Source of the DNA: Deltaproteobacteria bacterium
GTDB lineage: Bacteria > Desulfobacterota > Binatia > Binatales > Binataceae
NCBI GenBank assembly: GCA_027317185.1
Contig: DAHVFB010000012.1
Coordinates: 1 to 50,671 of the forward strand
Length of the DNA stretch: 50,671 bases
Reading direction: 5' to 3'
This document shows positions 9,188 through 18,686 of this stretch, one piece after another. The stretch's first letter is position 1. Each line of letters opens with the position of its first letter. The notes beneath the pieces are model-generated. The model did no database searches, had not been told where the DNA came from, and saw only the letters and a program-made list of their open reading frames with translations. The translations under genes were made by a program, and so were the position numbers.

Positions 9188-10012
9188 TCAGATCTCTGGT
9201 GCTTCATCAGAAGCCGGATCAGGCGCAAATTTTTCAAGATCTGCAATGGCCAGATGTAGCGCTGCGAAGGCGGCGTGCGCAGTGCCACGATCGCATCTCA
9301 TCTGGTTGCGAATTTCGCGGCCCGGGTGGATAAGATTTCTGAAGTCTTGAGCAAGCCGTGCTTGTTTAGCGGTTTGTTCGGAGATGTCACCGAGTTCCAG
9401 CGTCATTCCAATGTACTTTCCGAGACCCCACTCGTAAGGATTCCCCGACAAATCGAGTTTCTTTCTCGCGCCTTGAACCGCTGACCTCCTCTGAGGGCTG
9501 CCGTTTCGCGTAAAGCTCCACAGCAGCAATGCTTCCAGCGCCGATCCAGCCAGTACGGTCGCGGCCTTCCATTGGCCATTGTTGAGTGCCATCTCACTGG
9601 ATGAGATGTCCAGCCGGATGCTGAGACGAAGGTCTTCATCCCATAGGAACTCTAGGCCGGATGTTGACGACTCGATTCCTTCGTCAGGACATTGCCTAAG
9701 TAGCATCCAAACTCGCGTTACTGGATTTTGATTTTCAACGGGAGGCCACGGCCAGCCGCCGCCTGCTGAATTAACCCCGCGTTCTAGTCTCCTCGCAAGA
9801 TGCCTAAGATTGGCGAGCGCCCATAGGAAGTCGCGATATTCGGCCGCAGTAAATCTTAGCGTTGATTCCGGCAGTCGTTCTGCCAGATCGACCACAGCCG
9901 CAATTCTTGGTCCCTCCGCATAACCAGCCATCTGCGTCGGATTGACGCTCATGGCCCAGGGAAAGGAGACCTCGATCATTCGTACTACATCACTCGGAAG
10001 GACGCTGGGCAT
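9188..10012 (-). CDS. Unrecognised 274-aa protein with HEPN-like C-terminal half
   Basis: A soluble protein of 274 residues preceded by GAGGTGTC before the ATG. The N-terminal half is an unrecognised alpha-helical region. The C-terminal half (about residues 145-255) has a helix with GQWKAATVLAGSALEALLL and later FRNLIHPGREIR. That arrangement is seen in many HEPN/DUF4145-like helical bundles of toxin and defence proteins. The Arg-His spacing (RNLIH) is one residue short of the RX4-6H ribonuclease motif, so catalysis cannot be claimed. It is not close to its neighbours on either side. The gene seems real; the function is unknown. Confidence 0.55.
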   Translation of the reverse strand: MPSVLPSDVVRMIEVSFPWAMSVNPTQMAGYAEGPRIAAVVDLAERLPESTLRFTAAEYRDFLWALANLRHLARRLERGVNSAGGGWPWPPVENQNPVTRVWMLLRQCPDEGIESSTSGLEFLWDEDLRLSIRLDISSSEMALNNGQWKAATVLAGSALEALLLWSFTRNGSPQRRSAVQGARKKLDLSGNPYEWGLGKYIGMTLELGDISEQTAKQARLAQDFRNLIHPGREIRNQMRCDRGTAHAAFAALHLAIADLEKFAPDPASDEAPEI

Positions 10013-10165
10013 GACACCTCACTCGCACCTCTTTACGGCGGCCTGGAAAGAACATCTCCGGACATCCATGTCACACCAGCGTGCATTTGATTGGACCGTT
10101 CCCCGATAAACCAGCCGGTTAATTCTTTCAACCATGGTCTGCCGCCATCGAACTTTCCGCGGTCG

Positions 10166-10936
10166 TCACCGATCGCTCCGGGGCTTCGAGAGGTGCGCGT
10201 CATAGTAGGCGCGCATCGCGGGTAGCGTGCGCCGCTGATGATACGCCAGCTCGTCGTCGGGGTAGCGATGCTCGGGGCCGAGTACGCATCCCACTCGCGC
10301 ATGGCATCGCGCGGCGCAATCGGCTTCGGATTCGACGCGATGTTGGATGCATCGCGGCACGTTCCATCCGCCCGCTGCGCTGACGGCGTCAACGGGACAG
10401 GCGGGAATACAGCTACGTACGGTGCATCGCGGACATGGATCGAAGCCGGCCGCCGCGCCGGACGAATCGAGTTCGAGATCGATCAACAATGCAGCGCGCA
10501 GAGCGATCCAGGGACCGTAAACCGGATGGACCATCACACCGATAATACTGGGGCCACCCAGTCCCGCCAGCCGCGCCAGTAACATGAAATTGAACGGATC
10601 GGGATCGCCGGGGTAGGCGGTGGTGACCTCGAATTTCCGCTCGCGCAAAGGCGGTAGGAGCATCTGCTCGACCACTTCGCGAGTGAAGTCATCGAGCGGG
10701 TGGTCGCGATCCAACCATCCGGGGTGAGTGTTTGCGTGCGTCTTCAGCGCGCGCCAAAGCGCGCCGCCGCCATTGCCGATCACAATAATCGAACGCGCGT
10801 GCGGCCCTGCCGCGCGCATACGCGACTCTGCTGGCTCGCCGGTAGCGGCATAAGCTGTCGCCGGAATTGCGCCGATAAGGTTCAGTCCGTATTCGGCGGC
10901 ACGGTCGCGCATCAACTCGACGATTTCGTGATTCAA
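10166..10936 (-). CDS. Ferredoxin-like 4Fe-4S protein related to epoxyqueuosine reductase (QueG-like)
   Basis: A 256-residue protein. The N-terminal part (ARSIIVIGNGGGALW) and middle resemble the cobalamin-binding half of QueG-type reductases. It is followed by a ferredoxin motif CPRCTVRSCIPACPVDA and a second Cys group ending DCAARCHARVGC. QueG reduces epoxyqueuosine in tRNA modification. This protein is shorter (QueG is about 350-380 residues) and its first Cys spacing is C-x2-C-x4-C-x3-CP rather than the standard, so it is a relative and probably not QueG itself. Its ATG overlaps the stop of the upstream LOG-like gene by 4 nt (ATGA), so the two are translationally coupled. Confidence 0.65.
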   Translation of the reverse strand: MNHEIVELMRDRAAEYGLNLIGAIPATAYAATGEPAESRMRAAGPHARSIIVIGNGGGALWRALKTHANTHPGWLDRDHPLDDFTREVVEQMLLPPLRERKFEVTTAYPGDPDPFNFMLLARLAGLGGPSIIGVMVHPVYGPWIALRAALLIDLELDSSGAAAGFDPCPRCTVRSCIPACPVDAVSAAGGWNVPRCIQHRVESEADCAARCHARVGCVLGPEHRYPDDELAYHQRRTLPAMRAYYDAHLSKPRSDR

Positions 10937-11406
10937 CGCGGGTCACCGCGGCCGAGAGCGAACGCGAGCGCGACCGCCTCGCCGGGAGTATCGGCGCGAT
11001 GCAGGCCACTAAGCTGTTCCCATGCTTTAAGCGCGATCACCGGCCGTCCGATCTTCATGGCCAGTCCGATTTCCGACAGCGTGCCGGCCTCTCCGGGCAG
11101 CGCTATGATCGCGTCGGCGCTCGCCACCACGATCATGTTGCGCGCCTGACCCATCCCGGTGGCGATCACGAATTCGATATGTGGATTGGCGTCAGCGTGA
11201 TTGTAGCCGGGAAGAATGCCAATCGTATGGCCGCCGGCCGCGAGTGCCCCTTGCGCCGCAGCTTCCATCACTCCGCCACGACCGCCGCAGATCAAGGCGC
11301 CATTGCGCCTGCCGATCTCGCTCCCGACTTCGCGCGCGAGTATTCGCTGTTCCGATGAAGCCTGACCCGCGCCGATAACCGCGATCGCGAGTCTGCGCCG
11401 GTTCAT
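10933..11406 (-). CDS. TIGR00725-type protein (LOG/DprA-like Rossmann fold)
   Basis: A 157-residue protein with the layout of the TIGR00725/LOG-like group: N-terminal AIAVIGAGQAS, then GALICGGRGGVMEAAAQGA, GIGILP-type turns, MGQARNMIVVASADAIIALPGEAGTLSEI. True LOG cytokinin-activating enzymes have PGGxGTxxE; here the residues are PGEAGTLSE, so nucleotide binding is likely but LOG activity is uncertain. It overlaps both neighbours by 4 nt (ATGA), forming a coupled HAD - LOG-like - Fe-S trio. Confidence 0.72.
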   Translation of the reverse strand: MNRRRLAIAVIGAGQASSEQRILAREVGSEIGRRNGALICGGRGGVMEAAAQGALAAGGHTIGILPGYNHADANPHIEFVIATGMGQARNMIVVASADAIIALPGEAGTLSEIGLAMKIGRPVIALKAWEQLSGLHRADTPGEAVALAFALGRGDPR

Positions 11407-12170
11407 TGGATAGTCTCAAGCAATGCGGGCAAGGCGCCGAGGTCCTTGATTATGTAATCGGGTTTGGGGATATCGGGCGTGAGCGGATCTTTGCGATCGT
11501 TGAGCCAGACCGTGCGCATGCCGGCCTGATGGGCTCCCAGTACGTCATATCTGGGGGTATCGCCAACGAACAGTATTTCGGCCGGTTGGGACTCCATCAG
11601 GGTGGCGATTTGCCTGAAGATTTCCGGATGAGGTTTGCGCAGGCCGACGTCGGCCGAAATTATTATGGCATCGAAGAGGTCGGCGACCCCGGTGTCCTGC
11701 ACAATCTGATGGCCGGTCTCGGAGTCATCGAAGTTCGAAAGTAAACCCAACCGGTATGATTGTTTGATTGTGCGAACGGCGGCGATCCATTCCGCCGGCG
11801 ACCAAGTCACTTTGCGCACGCCGGCCATATGCAGGGTCGTCAGCTCAGCGGCCAATTCCCGCACTTCCCGGTCATCGCGGAATCCGAGCCGTTGCAGCAT
11901 GCGCACGAACCGATCGAGGCAACTGATTTCGATCGCGTCGCGCTCGCGTTCCTCATTGATTTCAGTCATCACCTCAAAATAGGTGGCAAGTGCGGTCTCA
12001 CGATCGAAGCGATGCATTATCGCTTTCTCCAGATGATCGAGAAACCACGGAATCGTGCTGCGGATTTCGCGGCCGCGCCATGCGAACAGCGGCAGTTTCT
12101 CAGGATCCCATCTGACCAGGGTATCGAATAAATCGAGTACCACGGCCTTTATGGCGGTATTGGACATCAT
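11403..12170 (-). CDS. HAD-superfamily hydrolase
   Basis: A 255-residue protein with the four HAD motifs: VVLDLFDTLVRW (nucleophile Asp, with the second Asp of motif I here DxFDT), LLSNFDD (motif II Ser), a Lys in LRKPHPEIF (motif III) and FVGDTPRYDVLGA (motif IV). The large helical cap between motifs I and II places it with haloacid dehalogenase/phosphatase-like class I proteins. The substrate cannot be told from sequence. It is first in the coupled trio with the LOG-like and Fe-S genes and starts 10 nt after the DUF4149 gene stop. ATGs at 12170 and 12167 are both possible. Confidence 0.82.
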   Translation of the reverse strand: MMSNTAIKAVVLDLFDTLVRWDPEKLPLFAWRGREIRSTIPWFLDHLEKAIMHRFDRETALATYFEVMTEINEERERDAIEISCLDRFVRMLQRLGFRDDREVRELAAELTTLHMAGVRKVTWSPAEWIAAVRTIKQSYRLGLLSNFDDSETGHQIVQDTGVADLFDAIIISADVGLRKPHPEIFRQIATLMESQPAEILFVGDTPRYDVLGAHQAGMRTVWLNDRKDPLTPDIPKPDYIIKDLGALPALLETIQ

Positions 12171-12180
12171 GCTAAATACT

Positions 12181-12642
12181 TTATGGCGGCGTCAGCGCGG
12201 CGGCGGTACTGATCAGAGCGAACAGGTCGAGCAGCAGCACGGCTCCATTGAGCATCACCGACAAATGATGCAGCCGGTCGAACTCGGCCTTGCGCGCCGG
12301 ATCGGGATTGGTTTGCTCGGCCACCGATCTGATCGCATCGACCTGCGGGCGAATTCCAATCCCGGCGTACAACGTTATGCCTAGCGCGATAGCCAACGCG
12401 ACCGCGGCCGACGTCCACCATCCTTGTGGTCCCCTAACGACCGCCAGATAGATCGCGAGCGCGAGGCCGAGACCTCCGCAGGCATATCCCAGCAAATAGT
12501 AGCGCGGGAAAATCACGCTGACGACCGTGCCAGCCTGCGCCACCGGCAATCGGGTGAAGATAACCGGCGCGACGAAGGCCGAGAAGAACACGATCGCGCC
12601 CAGCCATAGCGCCAGGCAGAGCAGATAGAAAAAGAGCACCAT
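12181..12642 (-). CDS. DUF4149 membrane protein
   Basis: A 153-residue protein with four transmembrane helices. The N-terminal FYLLCLALWLGAIVFFSAFVAP and PVAQAGTVVSVIFPRYY motifs are typical of DUF4149 (TMEM205-like) proteins. A conserved-looking polar loop FDRLHHLSVMLNG precedes the last helix. No biochemical function is established for the family. It lies 10 nt upstream of the HAD gene, so it may share its transcript. Confidence 0.75.
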   Translation of the reverse strand: MVLFFYLLCLALWLGAIVFFSAFVAPVIFTRLPVAQAGTVVSVIFPRYYLLGYACGGLGLALAIYLAVVRGPQGWWTSAAVALAIALGITLYAGIGIRPQVDAIRSVAEQTNPDPARKAEFDRLHHLSVMLNGAVLLLDLFALISTAAALTPP

Positions 12643-12700
12643 CAGAAGAGACGGGTCATGGGTTTGAGGTCGGGTTTGAATTCGAAATCGGTTTCAATTT

Positions 12701-13126
12701 TCAATTCAGATAGGTTTTGGATGCGCCACGCAGCGGTTGACGGTTCGCGAAGCCACTTTCCTGACTATGCCAGGCCAATACGTGCGGCTCGCCATACTGC
12801 CAGCATAGGAAAACGACCTCGCCCTCGGATTCGAAAGGGAAATCAACCAACCCCTGCTCGATATCCTTCAGCACGCAGCCGAAGCTTTCAATTTGAGCGG
12901 CCATCTCCGCCATTCGGTTGGCAATTTCCCTCAGCTTCGGATTACGCTCCATCAGATTGCCCAAATCCGAGCCGGCCAAAGCCCGATCGGCGCGCGCCAT
13001 CTCGGCCACCGCGCTGCGCAGACGCTGGGCTTCAAGTTGCAACTCACGCATCAGGACCTCAAGCCGCGGAATCAGTTCGTTCGCTTCCTGAGGGGTGAAA
13101 AGCCTTTGAAATCGATGGTCTGGCAA
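12701..13126 (-). CDS. DUF2203 family protein
   Basis: A 141-residue soluble protein. The N-terminal FTPQEANELIPRLEVLM, the helical middle and the C-terminal GCVLKDIEQGLVDFP with FLCWQYGEPHVLAWH follow the DUF2203 pattern. The family is widespread and uncharacterised. The start is TTG at 13126 with GGAGAAGAGGG upstream. The middle (residues 20-85) is rich in heptads and may form a coiled coil. It is divergent from lon. Confidence 0.78.
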   Translation of the reverse strand: MPDHRFQRLFTPQEANELIPRLEVLMRELQLEAQRLRSAVAEMARADRALAGSDLGNLMERNPKLREIANRMAEMAAQIESFGCVLKDIEQGLVDFPFESEGEVVFLCWQYGEPHVLAWHSQESGFANRQPLRGASKTYLN

Positions 13127-13284
13127 ACCCTCTTCTCCGGCAGTAGCACAGTGGCCAAACCGTGGTTAACCTAGACTCTGAAGGGTACCTTTGCTTGAAC
13201 CAAGACCGTATACTACGCAAACACGCGCAACGGTGGAAGCGCGAGCAGCGGAATTCCCCTCCACTACAGAGGCTGAAGATATAA

Positions 13285-15720
13285 ATGGCAGATAAATCCA
13301 AAGGGGAACGACGCTTTGAACTGGAAGAAGACCTCAGCGCGGTCGAGATCCCGGATCACTTGCCGGTGCTGCCGCTACGCGGGATCGTAATTTTTCCGAG
13401 TCAGATTCACCCATTTCTGGTATCGCGGCAGGCTTCTCTCAAGCTGATCGAGGATGTCGCGGGCACCTCGCGCATCATCGCGCTGACGGCGCAGAAAAAT
13501 CCCGAAGAAGAGAGTCCGCGCCCCGATGGCTTGTTCCAGCGTGGAACGGCGGTGCGGATCTTGAAAGTCCTCAAGTATCCGGACCAAAGCGTGCGGGTGC
13601 TGGTTCAAGGGCTGGCGCGTATCGAGATGGGGGAATTCAGCCAGCGCGAACCATACTTTATAGCCGCCGTGACCCGTCTCGACGAGACCTTCGCCGCGGA
13701 TAAAGAAAGCGAGGCGCTGCAGGCTCATCTGGTAAGCCAATTCTCGAAATTCGTATCGCTGGTGCCGTATCTGCCCGACGAACTGCAGGTGATGGCGATG
13801 CAGGTGCGGGAGCCGGGACGGCTTACCGACTTGGTGGCGTCATATCTAAAGATTCCGGTCGAAGAGGCGCAGGATCTGCTCGCATTGCTGGACGTGCGGG
13901 CGCGGCTTGAAAAGCTCATCGCAGTGCTCACCCGCGAAATCGAGCTGCTCGAACTGGGACATAAAATTCAGTCCCAGGTTCAAACCGAACTCAACAAAAA
14001 TCAGCGCGAATATTATCTCCGCCAACAACTGAAGGCGATTCAGAAGGAGCTGGGTGAGGGCGATCAGCGCTCCTCTGAGATAGAGGACCTCGAGCGGAAG
14101 ATAGTCGAAGCCAAAATGCCCGAGGAAGCGCGCAAGGCGACCGAAAAGGAGCTCGATCGTTTGAAAATGATTCCGCCGGAGTCGGCGGAGCATACGGTGG
14201 TGCGCACCTATCTCGACTGGCTGACCACGCTGCCATGGAGCGTGAGTAGCACCGATAATCTCGACATCAAGCACGCCCGCGAGGTCCTCGACGAAGATCA
14301 TTACAATCTCGAAAAGGTCAAGGAACGGATCCTCGAATTTCTGGCGGTCCGCAAACTGAAACAGGACACCAAGGGTCCGATCCTGTGCTTCGTGGGACCG
14401 CCCGGCACCGGCAAGACCTCGCTCGGAAGATCGATCGCGCGGGCGCTGGGACGAAAATTCGTCAGGCTTTCGCTGGGTGGAATTCGCGACGAGGCCGAGA
14501 TCAGAGGCCATCGACGTACTTATATCGGCTCGCTGCCGGGACGTATCATCCAAGGCATACGTAACGCCGGGACCAAGAATCCGCTGTTCATTCTGGACGA
14601 GGTGGACAAGCTCGGGGCCGATTTCCGCGGCGATCCGGCTTCGGCGTTGCTCGAGGTGCTCGATCCGGAGCAGAACAACAGCTTTTCCGATCATTATCTC
14701 GACGTGCCGTTCGATCTTTCGGAGGTGTTGTTCATCACCACCGCGAACATTCTGGATACCATCCCGGCTCCGTTGCGCGACCGGATGGAGATACTGGAAC
14801 TGCCGGGATACACCGAGGAAGAAAAGCTGCAGATCGCGCAGCGCCATATCGTCCGCAAGCAACTCAGGGAAAACGGCCTTGAATCGGCGAAAATCGATTT
14901 TCCGCCGGAGACCCTCGCTGAGATAATACGCAGTTATACGCGGGAGGCCGGACTGCGTAACCTCGAACGCGAAATCTCGCGCGTTTGCCGAAAGATCGCG
15001 CGTTCGGTCACCGAGGGTGAGCAGGCGCCCGCACACGTCACGCAGGAAAGCCTCGATCGCTATCTTGGACCGCCAAAGTTTTTCTCGGAAGTGGCGGAAC
15101 GGGGACATGATCCGGGCGTCGCCACCGGGTTGGCCTGGACGCCCAATGGCGGAGATATCCTGTTTATCGAGAGCACCAGGATGAACGGTCAGAAAGGATT
15201 GATGCTGACCGGATCGTTGGGCGATGTGATGAAGGAATCGGCCCAGGCCGCCATGTCGTACATCCGCTCACGTGCCGAGCGCCTCAATATACCACCCGAT
15301 TTCTTCGAGAAATCCGACATCCACGTTCATATTCCCGCAGGTGGGATTCCCAAGGATGGGCCCTCCGCAGGAGTAACGGTCGCGGCTTCCCTGTCGTCGC
15401 TTTTGAGCGGCAGGCCGGTGCGTTCAGATATCGCGATGACGGGGGAGATTACGCTGCGCGGCAAGGTGTTGCCGGTCGGCGGGATCAAGGAGAAGGTGCT
15501 GGCAGCACGACGTGCCGGGATTCGAACCGTGATTCTTCCACGCCGCAACGAGCGCGATCTGGAAGACATTCCGGCGGAAGTTCGCGAAGAGATGGCGTTC
15601 ATCTTTGTGGATACGGTGGATGAAGTGCTCGGCCACGTCTTGCAGCCCCCTGATGAACAGAGGTCCGGAGCAGTGCCGGAAACTCCTCCATCGACCGAGC
15701 GGACCACCGTCCTTAACTGA
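13285..15720 (+). CDS. lon: ATP-dependent protease Lon
   Basis: An 811-residue homohexameric cytosolic AAA+ protease that unfolds and degrades damaged and regulatory proteins. An N-terminal LON substrate domain ([16 protein letters not shown]) is followed by a coiled-coil linker. The AAA+ module has Walker A GPPGTGKT (about residues 370-377) and Walker [10 protein letters not shown]. The protease domain has Ser694 in PKDGPSAG and Lys737 in GIKEK, spaced 43 residues as in other Lon proteins. Length is normal. It is divergent from the DUF2203 gene. I saw no convincing heat-shock promoter upstream. Confidence 0.97.
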   Translation: MADKSKGERRFELEEDLSAVEIPDHLPVLPLRGIVIFPSQIHPFLVSRQASLKLIEDVAGTSRIIALTAQKNPEEESPRPDGLFQRGTAVRILKVLKYPDQSVRVLVQGLARIEMGEFSQREPYFIAAVTRLDETFAADKESEALQAHLVSQFSKFVSLVPYLPDELQVMAMQVREPGRLTDLVASYLKIPVEEAQDLLALLDVRARLEKLIAVLTREIELLELGHKIQSQVQTELNKNQREYYLRQQLKAIQKELGEGDQRSSEIEDLERKIVEAKMPEEARKATEKELDRLKMIPPESAEHTVVRTYLDWLTTLPWSVSSTDNLDIKHAREVLDEDHYNLEKVKERILEFLAVRKLKQDTKGPILCFVGPPGTGKTSLGRSIARALGRKFVRLSLGGIRDEAEIRGHRRTYIGSLPGRIIQGIRNAGTKNPLFILDEVDKLGADFRGDPASALLEVLDPEQNNSFSDHYLDVPFDLSEVLFITTANILDTIPAPLRDRMEILELPGYTEEEKLQIAQRHIVRKQLRENGLESAKIDFPPETLAEIIRSYTREAGLRNLEREISRVCRKIARSVTEGEQAPAHVTQESLDRYLGPPKFFSEVAERGHDPGVATGLAWTPNGGDILFIESTRMNGQKGLMLTGSLGDVMKESAQAAMSYIRSRAERLNIPPDFFEKSDIHVHIPAGGIPKDGPSAGVTVAASLSSLLSGRPVRSDIAMTGEITLRGKVLPVGGIKEKVLAARRAGIRTVILPRRNERDLEDIPAEVREEMAFIFVDTVDEVLGHVLQPPDEQRSGAVPETPPSTERTTVLN

Positions 15721-16069
15721 AGATTTTATAGCCAATCGGCGCTTTTCGACGGCAAAACTGCCGCACGGATACGCTCGTCTTGCGGAAAAATTTGTTGTAA
15801 ATTCAGGCATTAACCATCATTTGGTTGTCTACCGCTTAATTCAACGTTAACATTGCGCAATAATCCATTGTTAGTTCATGAATGGAGGTTTGTGCTAAAT
15901 TGGCATCGATAAAGCGACATCGAAGTAGATGCACGGTGGATTGGCCACAGTCAGGTGTATTTGCCGATAAGGAGCTGCAAGCCTTTTTCAGATTTCGTCT
16001 AGAAAACAGATTGCCGACCGGAGAGGTTTAGCGGGCCCCTTCGGCCCACGATAACTGCGGCTGCATATC
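15721..16069. other. Intergenic region between lon and glgA
   Basis: 349 bases, noticeably more AT-rich than the genes around it, especially 15780-15900. No gene, tRNA or clear terminator was seen. It probably contains the promoter for the glycogen synthase gene, but I found no matched -35/-10 pair. Confidence 0.4.
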
Positions 16070-17926
16070 ATGCCCACGCGCAAATCCTCGGATCATCTCC
16101 TGGATCTATTGCTCGGGAAAACTTTGCCCTATGCGCCCCGGCGTCCAAAACGTCAGGTGTGGGCTAAAGTTCAAGAAAAATCTTCGCCGCTGGTCAAGAA
16201 CACCAGGAGCAAAGTTAAAGATCGATCGATCTCGGAAAAAACGAAACCAAATAGCGCCAGGAAGACGAAATCGTTGGCCGATGCCGGGGTTGCTGATAAA
16301 AAGGCCAAGCGATCGAAAACTTCCGTGACTCTACGGCGGACGCCGAGGCATCGACGGTCTGCGACAATCGAAGCCGCATCTGCAACAATTGAGGCAGCAT
16401 CGCAGAACTCGGTAATAAAGCCGGAAGCTTCGGCTACTCCGGTCGAAGTTGGGAAATCTGGATTAATGAAGATTGCGATTGTCGCGGCGGAAATAGCGCC
16501 CTGGGCCAAGGCGGGCGGGCTGGCTGATGTAATCAGCGCCCTGCCGAGTGCGATGCGGCAGTGCGGTGCTCAGCCGTCGGTGATTGTTCCGGGTTACCGC
16601 TCGCTCATGGACGCACTTACGTTGGAACCGGTCGGTCCTCCGATGGAGGTGCAGATCGGAAATCAGACCGACGCGTTTACCGTGATGCGCGCCGAGGTTA
16701 ATGGCGTACCTCTGTACCTGATCGACAATCCGGCTTATTTCGGGCGTGAGGGAGTTTACGGCGATCGCGGAACTCCTTACCCGGACAACTTTAGGCGCTA
16801 CCTCTTTTTTGGCCGGGCAGCCGCCCTCGCGGTCGCGGCGCTGATTCAACCGGACGTCGTGCATGCGCACGACTGGCATGCCGCGATGACTCCGATCGTA
16901 ATGCGCGCGGATCCGGCCTTGCGCGGGTTGTTCAGCAATACGCTTTCGATCTTTACCGTTCATAATCTTGCTTTCCAGGGAATTTTCGATGCGGGCGACT
17001 TCGGTCTGCTCAATCTCGATCCGGCGTACTTTTCGGTCGACTTTCTGGAATTCTGGGGCCGGATCAATCTGATGAAGGGCGCGGCCGTGCTCGCCGACGG
17101 GATTTCCACCGTCAGCCCCACTTATGCGCGCGAGATTGCGGCCGATGCGGAATTGGGCTTCGGCCTCGAAGGAGTCTTTCGTTCGCGCGGCGACCGCTTC
17201 ACCGGCATTCTCAACGGCGCGGATTATTCCGAATGGGACCCCATGGGCGATCCGATGATTGCCCATTGCTACGGCGCATCCGATCCATCTCCAAAGCGGA
17301 TGTGCGTTCGTGCTTTGCGTGCTGAGTTAGGGCTGCCGCAGGATGAATCCCGTCCGTTGATCGGGATGATCACCCGGCTCACGCCGCAAAAGGGGACCGA
17401 TCTCCTGATGAATGCGATGGAGGCGATTATGAAGCTCGACCTCCAGATGGTGATCCTGGGCAGCGGCGATCCCGCCGCCGAGGATTTCTTTCAACACGCT
17501 GCTGACCAATACTCCGATCGGCTTCGGATCAAGCTTGGTTTCGACCATGGCCTGGCGCATCGAATACAGGCGGGCTCGGACATGTTCCTGATGCCGTCGC
17601 GGTTTGAGCCTTGCGGGCTCACGCAGATGTACGCCCTGCGCTATGGAACCGCGCCGATCGTGCGGGCAACCGGTGGCCTGCGCGATACGATTGTAGAGTT
17701 CGATCCGAAAACCGGTGAGGGTAACGGATTCGTGTTCGAAGAATACCGGGCCGAAGCGCTATTTGAAGCGATCGTTCGCGCGCTCGAACTGTTCCAGAAT
17801 TCCGACGGATGGCGGCGCCTGAAGGCCAACGGCTTCGCCGCGGATTTTTCATGGGCGTACGCCGCCCGTCAGTACCTCGATTGGTTTGAGCGCCTGCGCC
17901 GCGTTCGCGCCGGGCAGCGCGCCTGA
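16070..17926 (+). CDS. glgA: Glycogen synthase with a basic N-terminal extension
   Basis: From Met133 onward the protein is a standard ADP/UDP-glucose glycogen synthase (GT5), which elongates alpha-1,4-glucan. MKIAIVAAEIAPWAKAGGLADV holds the KxGGL sugar-nucleotide loop. VVHAHDWHA and TVHNLAFQG follow in the first Rossmann domain. ITRLTPQKGTDLL and SRFEPCGLTQMYALRYGT lie in the second. The first 132 residues are Lys/Arg/Ser-rich, have no predicted fold and contain a tandem repeat of ATIEAAS. They are translated in frame from an ATG at 16070. A shorter product from the ATG at 16466 is possible, with only a weak ribosome site before it. The rnhA start is 10 nt after the stop. Confidence 0.9.
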   Translation: MPTRKSSDHLLDLLLGKTLPYAPRRPKRQVWAKVQEKSSPLVKNTRSKVKDRSISEKTKPNSARKTKSLADAGVADKKAKRSKTSVTLRRTPRHRRSATIEAASATIEAASQNSVIKPEASATPVEVGKSGLMKIAIVAAEIAPWAKAGGLADVISALPSAMRQCGAQPSVIVPGYRSLMDALTLEPVGPPMEVQIGNQTDAFTVMRAEVNGVPLYLIDNPAYFGREGVYGDRGTPYPDNFRRYLFFGRAAALAVAALIQPDVVHAHDWHAAMTPIVMRADPALRGLFSNTLSIFTVHNLAFQGIFDAGDFGLLNLDPAYFSVDFLEFWGRINLMKGAAVLADGISTVSPTYAREIAADAELGFGLEGVFRSRGDRFTGILNGADYSEWDPMGDPMIAHCYGASDPSPKRMCVRALRAELGLPQDESRPLIGMITRLTPQKGTDLLMNAMEAIMKLDLQMVILGSGDPAAEDFFQHAADQYSDRLRIKLGFDHGLAHRIQAGSDMFLMPSRFEPCGLTQMYALRYGTAPIVRATGGLRDTIVEFDPKTGEGNGFVFEEYRAEALFEAIVRALELFQNSDGWRRLKANGFAADFSWAYAARQYLDWFERLRRVRAGQRA

Positions 17927-17936
17927 TACGATCCCA

Positions 17937-18557
17937 ATGGCCTCCTCGAAACCGATTCTGGTCTATGCCGACGGCTCCTGTCTCGGCAATCCGGGTCCGG
18001 GCGGATGGGGAACGGTCATAATCGCTCCCGACGGGAGCGAAATCGAGCTCTCCGGCGCGGAAGCGCATACCACTAACAATCGGATGGAGATTACTGCCGC
18101 GCTTGAGGCGCTACGCCATCTTGATCCGCAATCCGACGTAGTTCTGCGCACCGACAGCCAGTACCTCGTAAAGACGATGAACGACGGCTGGCGCCGGCGC
18201 GAGAATCGCGATCTGTGGGAAGAACTCGATGCGGCCGTGCGGCGGCATCGGGCGGTTAAGTTCGAGTGGGTCCGGGGGCATGCCGGCGATCCACTAAATG
18301 AGCGTGCGGACGGCCTCGCCCTGCGCGCCGCCGGCGGCAAGCCCGCAGGTGCGCTGGCCGCTGGCCGACGATCGCCGCGGGCCAGCCTTGATGCGCAGGC
18401 GGTGGCGCTCGCCTCGATGTTGCAGCCGGGCGAGACGATCCGGGTATGCGCCGGATGCGGGCGGCGGTTCGTGGCCGCCGCTATCAGTGGCAATGAACCG
18501 CCGCGCCATTGCGCGCTGGTCGATTGTCAGTTCAAGGCCCGCAGCGCATCGCGCTAA
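17937..18557 (+). CDS. rnhA: Ribonuclease HI with Cys-rich C-terminal tail
   Basis: The N-terminal 130 residues are a complete RNase HI, which cuts RNA in RNA-DNA hybrids. It has YADGSCLGNPGPGGW with catalytic Asp12, NNRMEITAALEAL with Glu51, RTDSQYL with Asp73, and GHAGDPLNERAD with His115 and Asp125. Usual length is about 150 residues and this one has 206. The extra C-terminus has Cys171, Cys174, Cys192 and Cys197 (CAGC and HCALVDC), which could bind zinc. The Ala/Arg/Gly-rich stretch between looks like a flexible linker. It lies 10 nt after glgA. Confidence 0.9.
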   Translation: MASSKPILVYADGSCLGNPGPGGWGTVIIAPDGSEIELSGAEAHTTNNRMEITAALEALRHLDPQSDVVLRTDSQYLVKTMNDGWRRRENRDLWEELDAAVRRHRAVKFEWVRGHAGDPLNERADGLALRAAGGKPAGALAAGRRSPRASLDAQAVALASMLQPGETIRVCAGCGRRFVAAAISGNEPPRHCALVDCQFKARSASR

Positions 18558-18686
18558 GCTGGACCGCCCCGCGCCATCGGCCTCCGATCGTCTCCCCATC
18601 GTTGTCCAGACGACGAGATCTGTCGCGAGCATGGCTATCAGTCCGCAGCGGTGCTAATTCGTTTTCAGTAGAGCGAGGAATCGAAA

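Noticed and set aside
9188-10012. Calling the 274-aa protein a HEPN ribonuclease
   Set aside because: The Arg-His spacing is one residue shorter than the RX4-6H catalytic motif; only a resemblance in layout is visible.
13191-13214. Promoter (sigma-70 or heat-shock type) before lon
   Set aside because: TATACT at 13209-13214 has no -35 at 16-18 nt, and CTTGAA is not followed by a heat-shock -10.
13846-15108. 420-codon open frame antisense to lon
   Set aside because: It lies entirely opposite the conserved AAA+ and linker coding sequence of lon and has no motif of its own. Long antisense frames are expected from high GC and codon bias.
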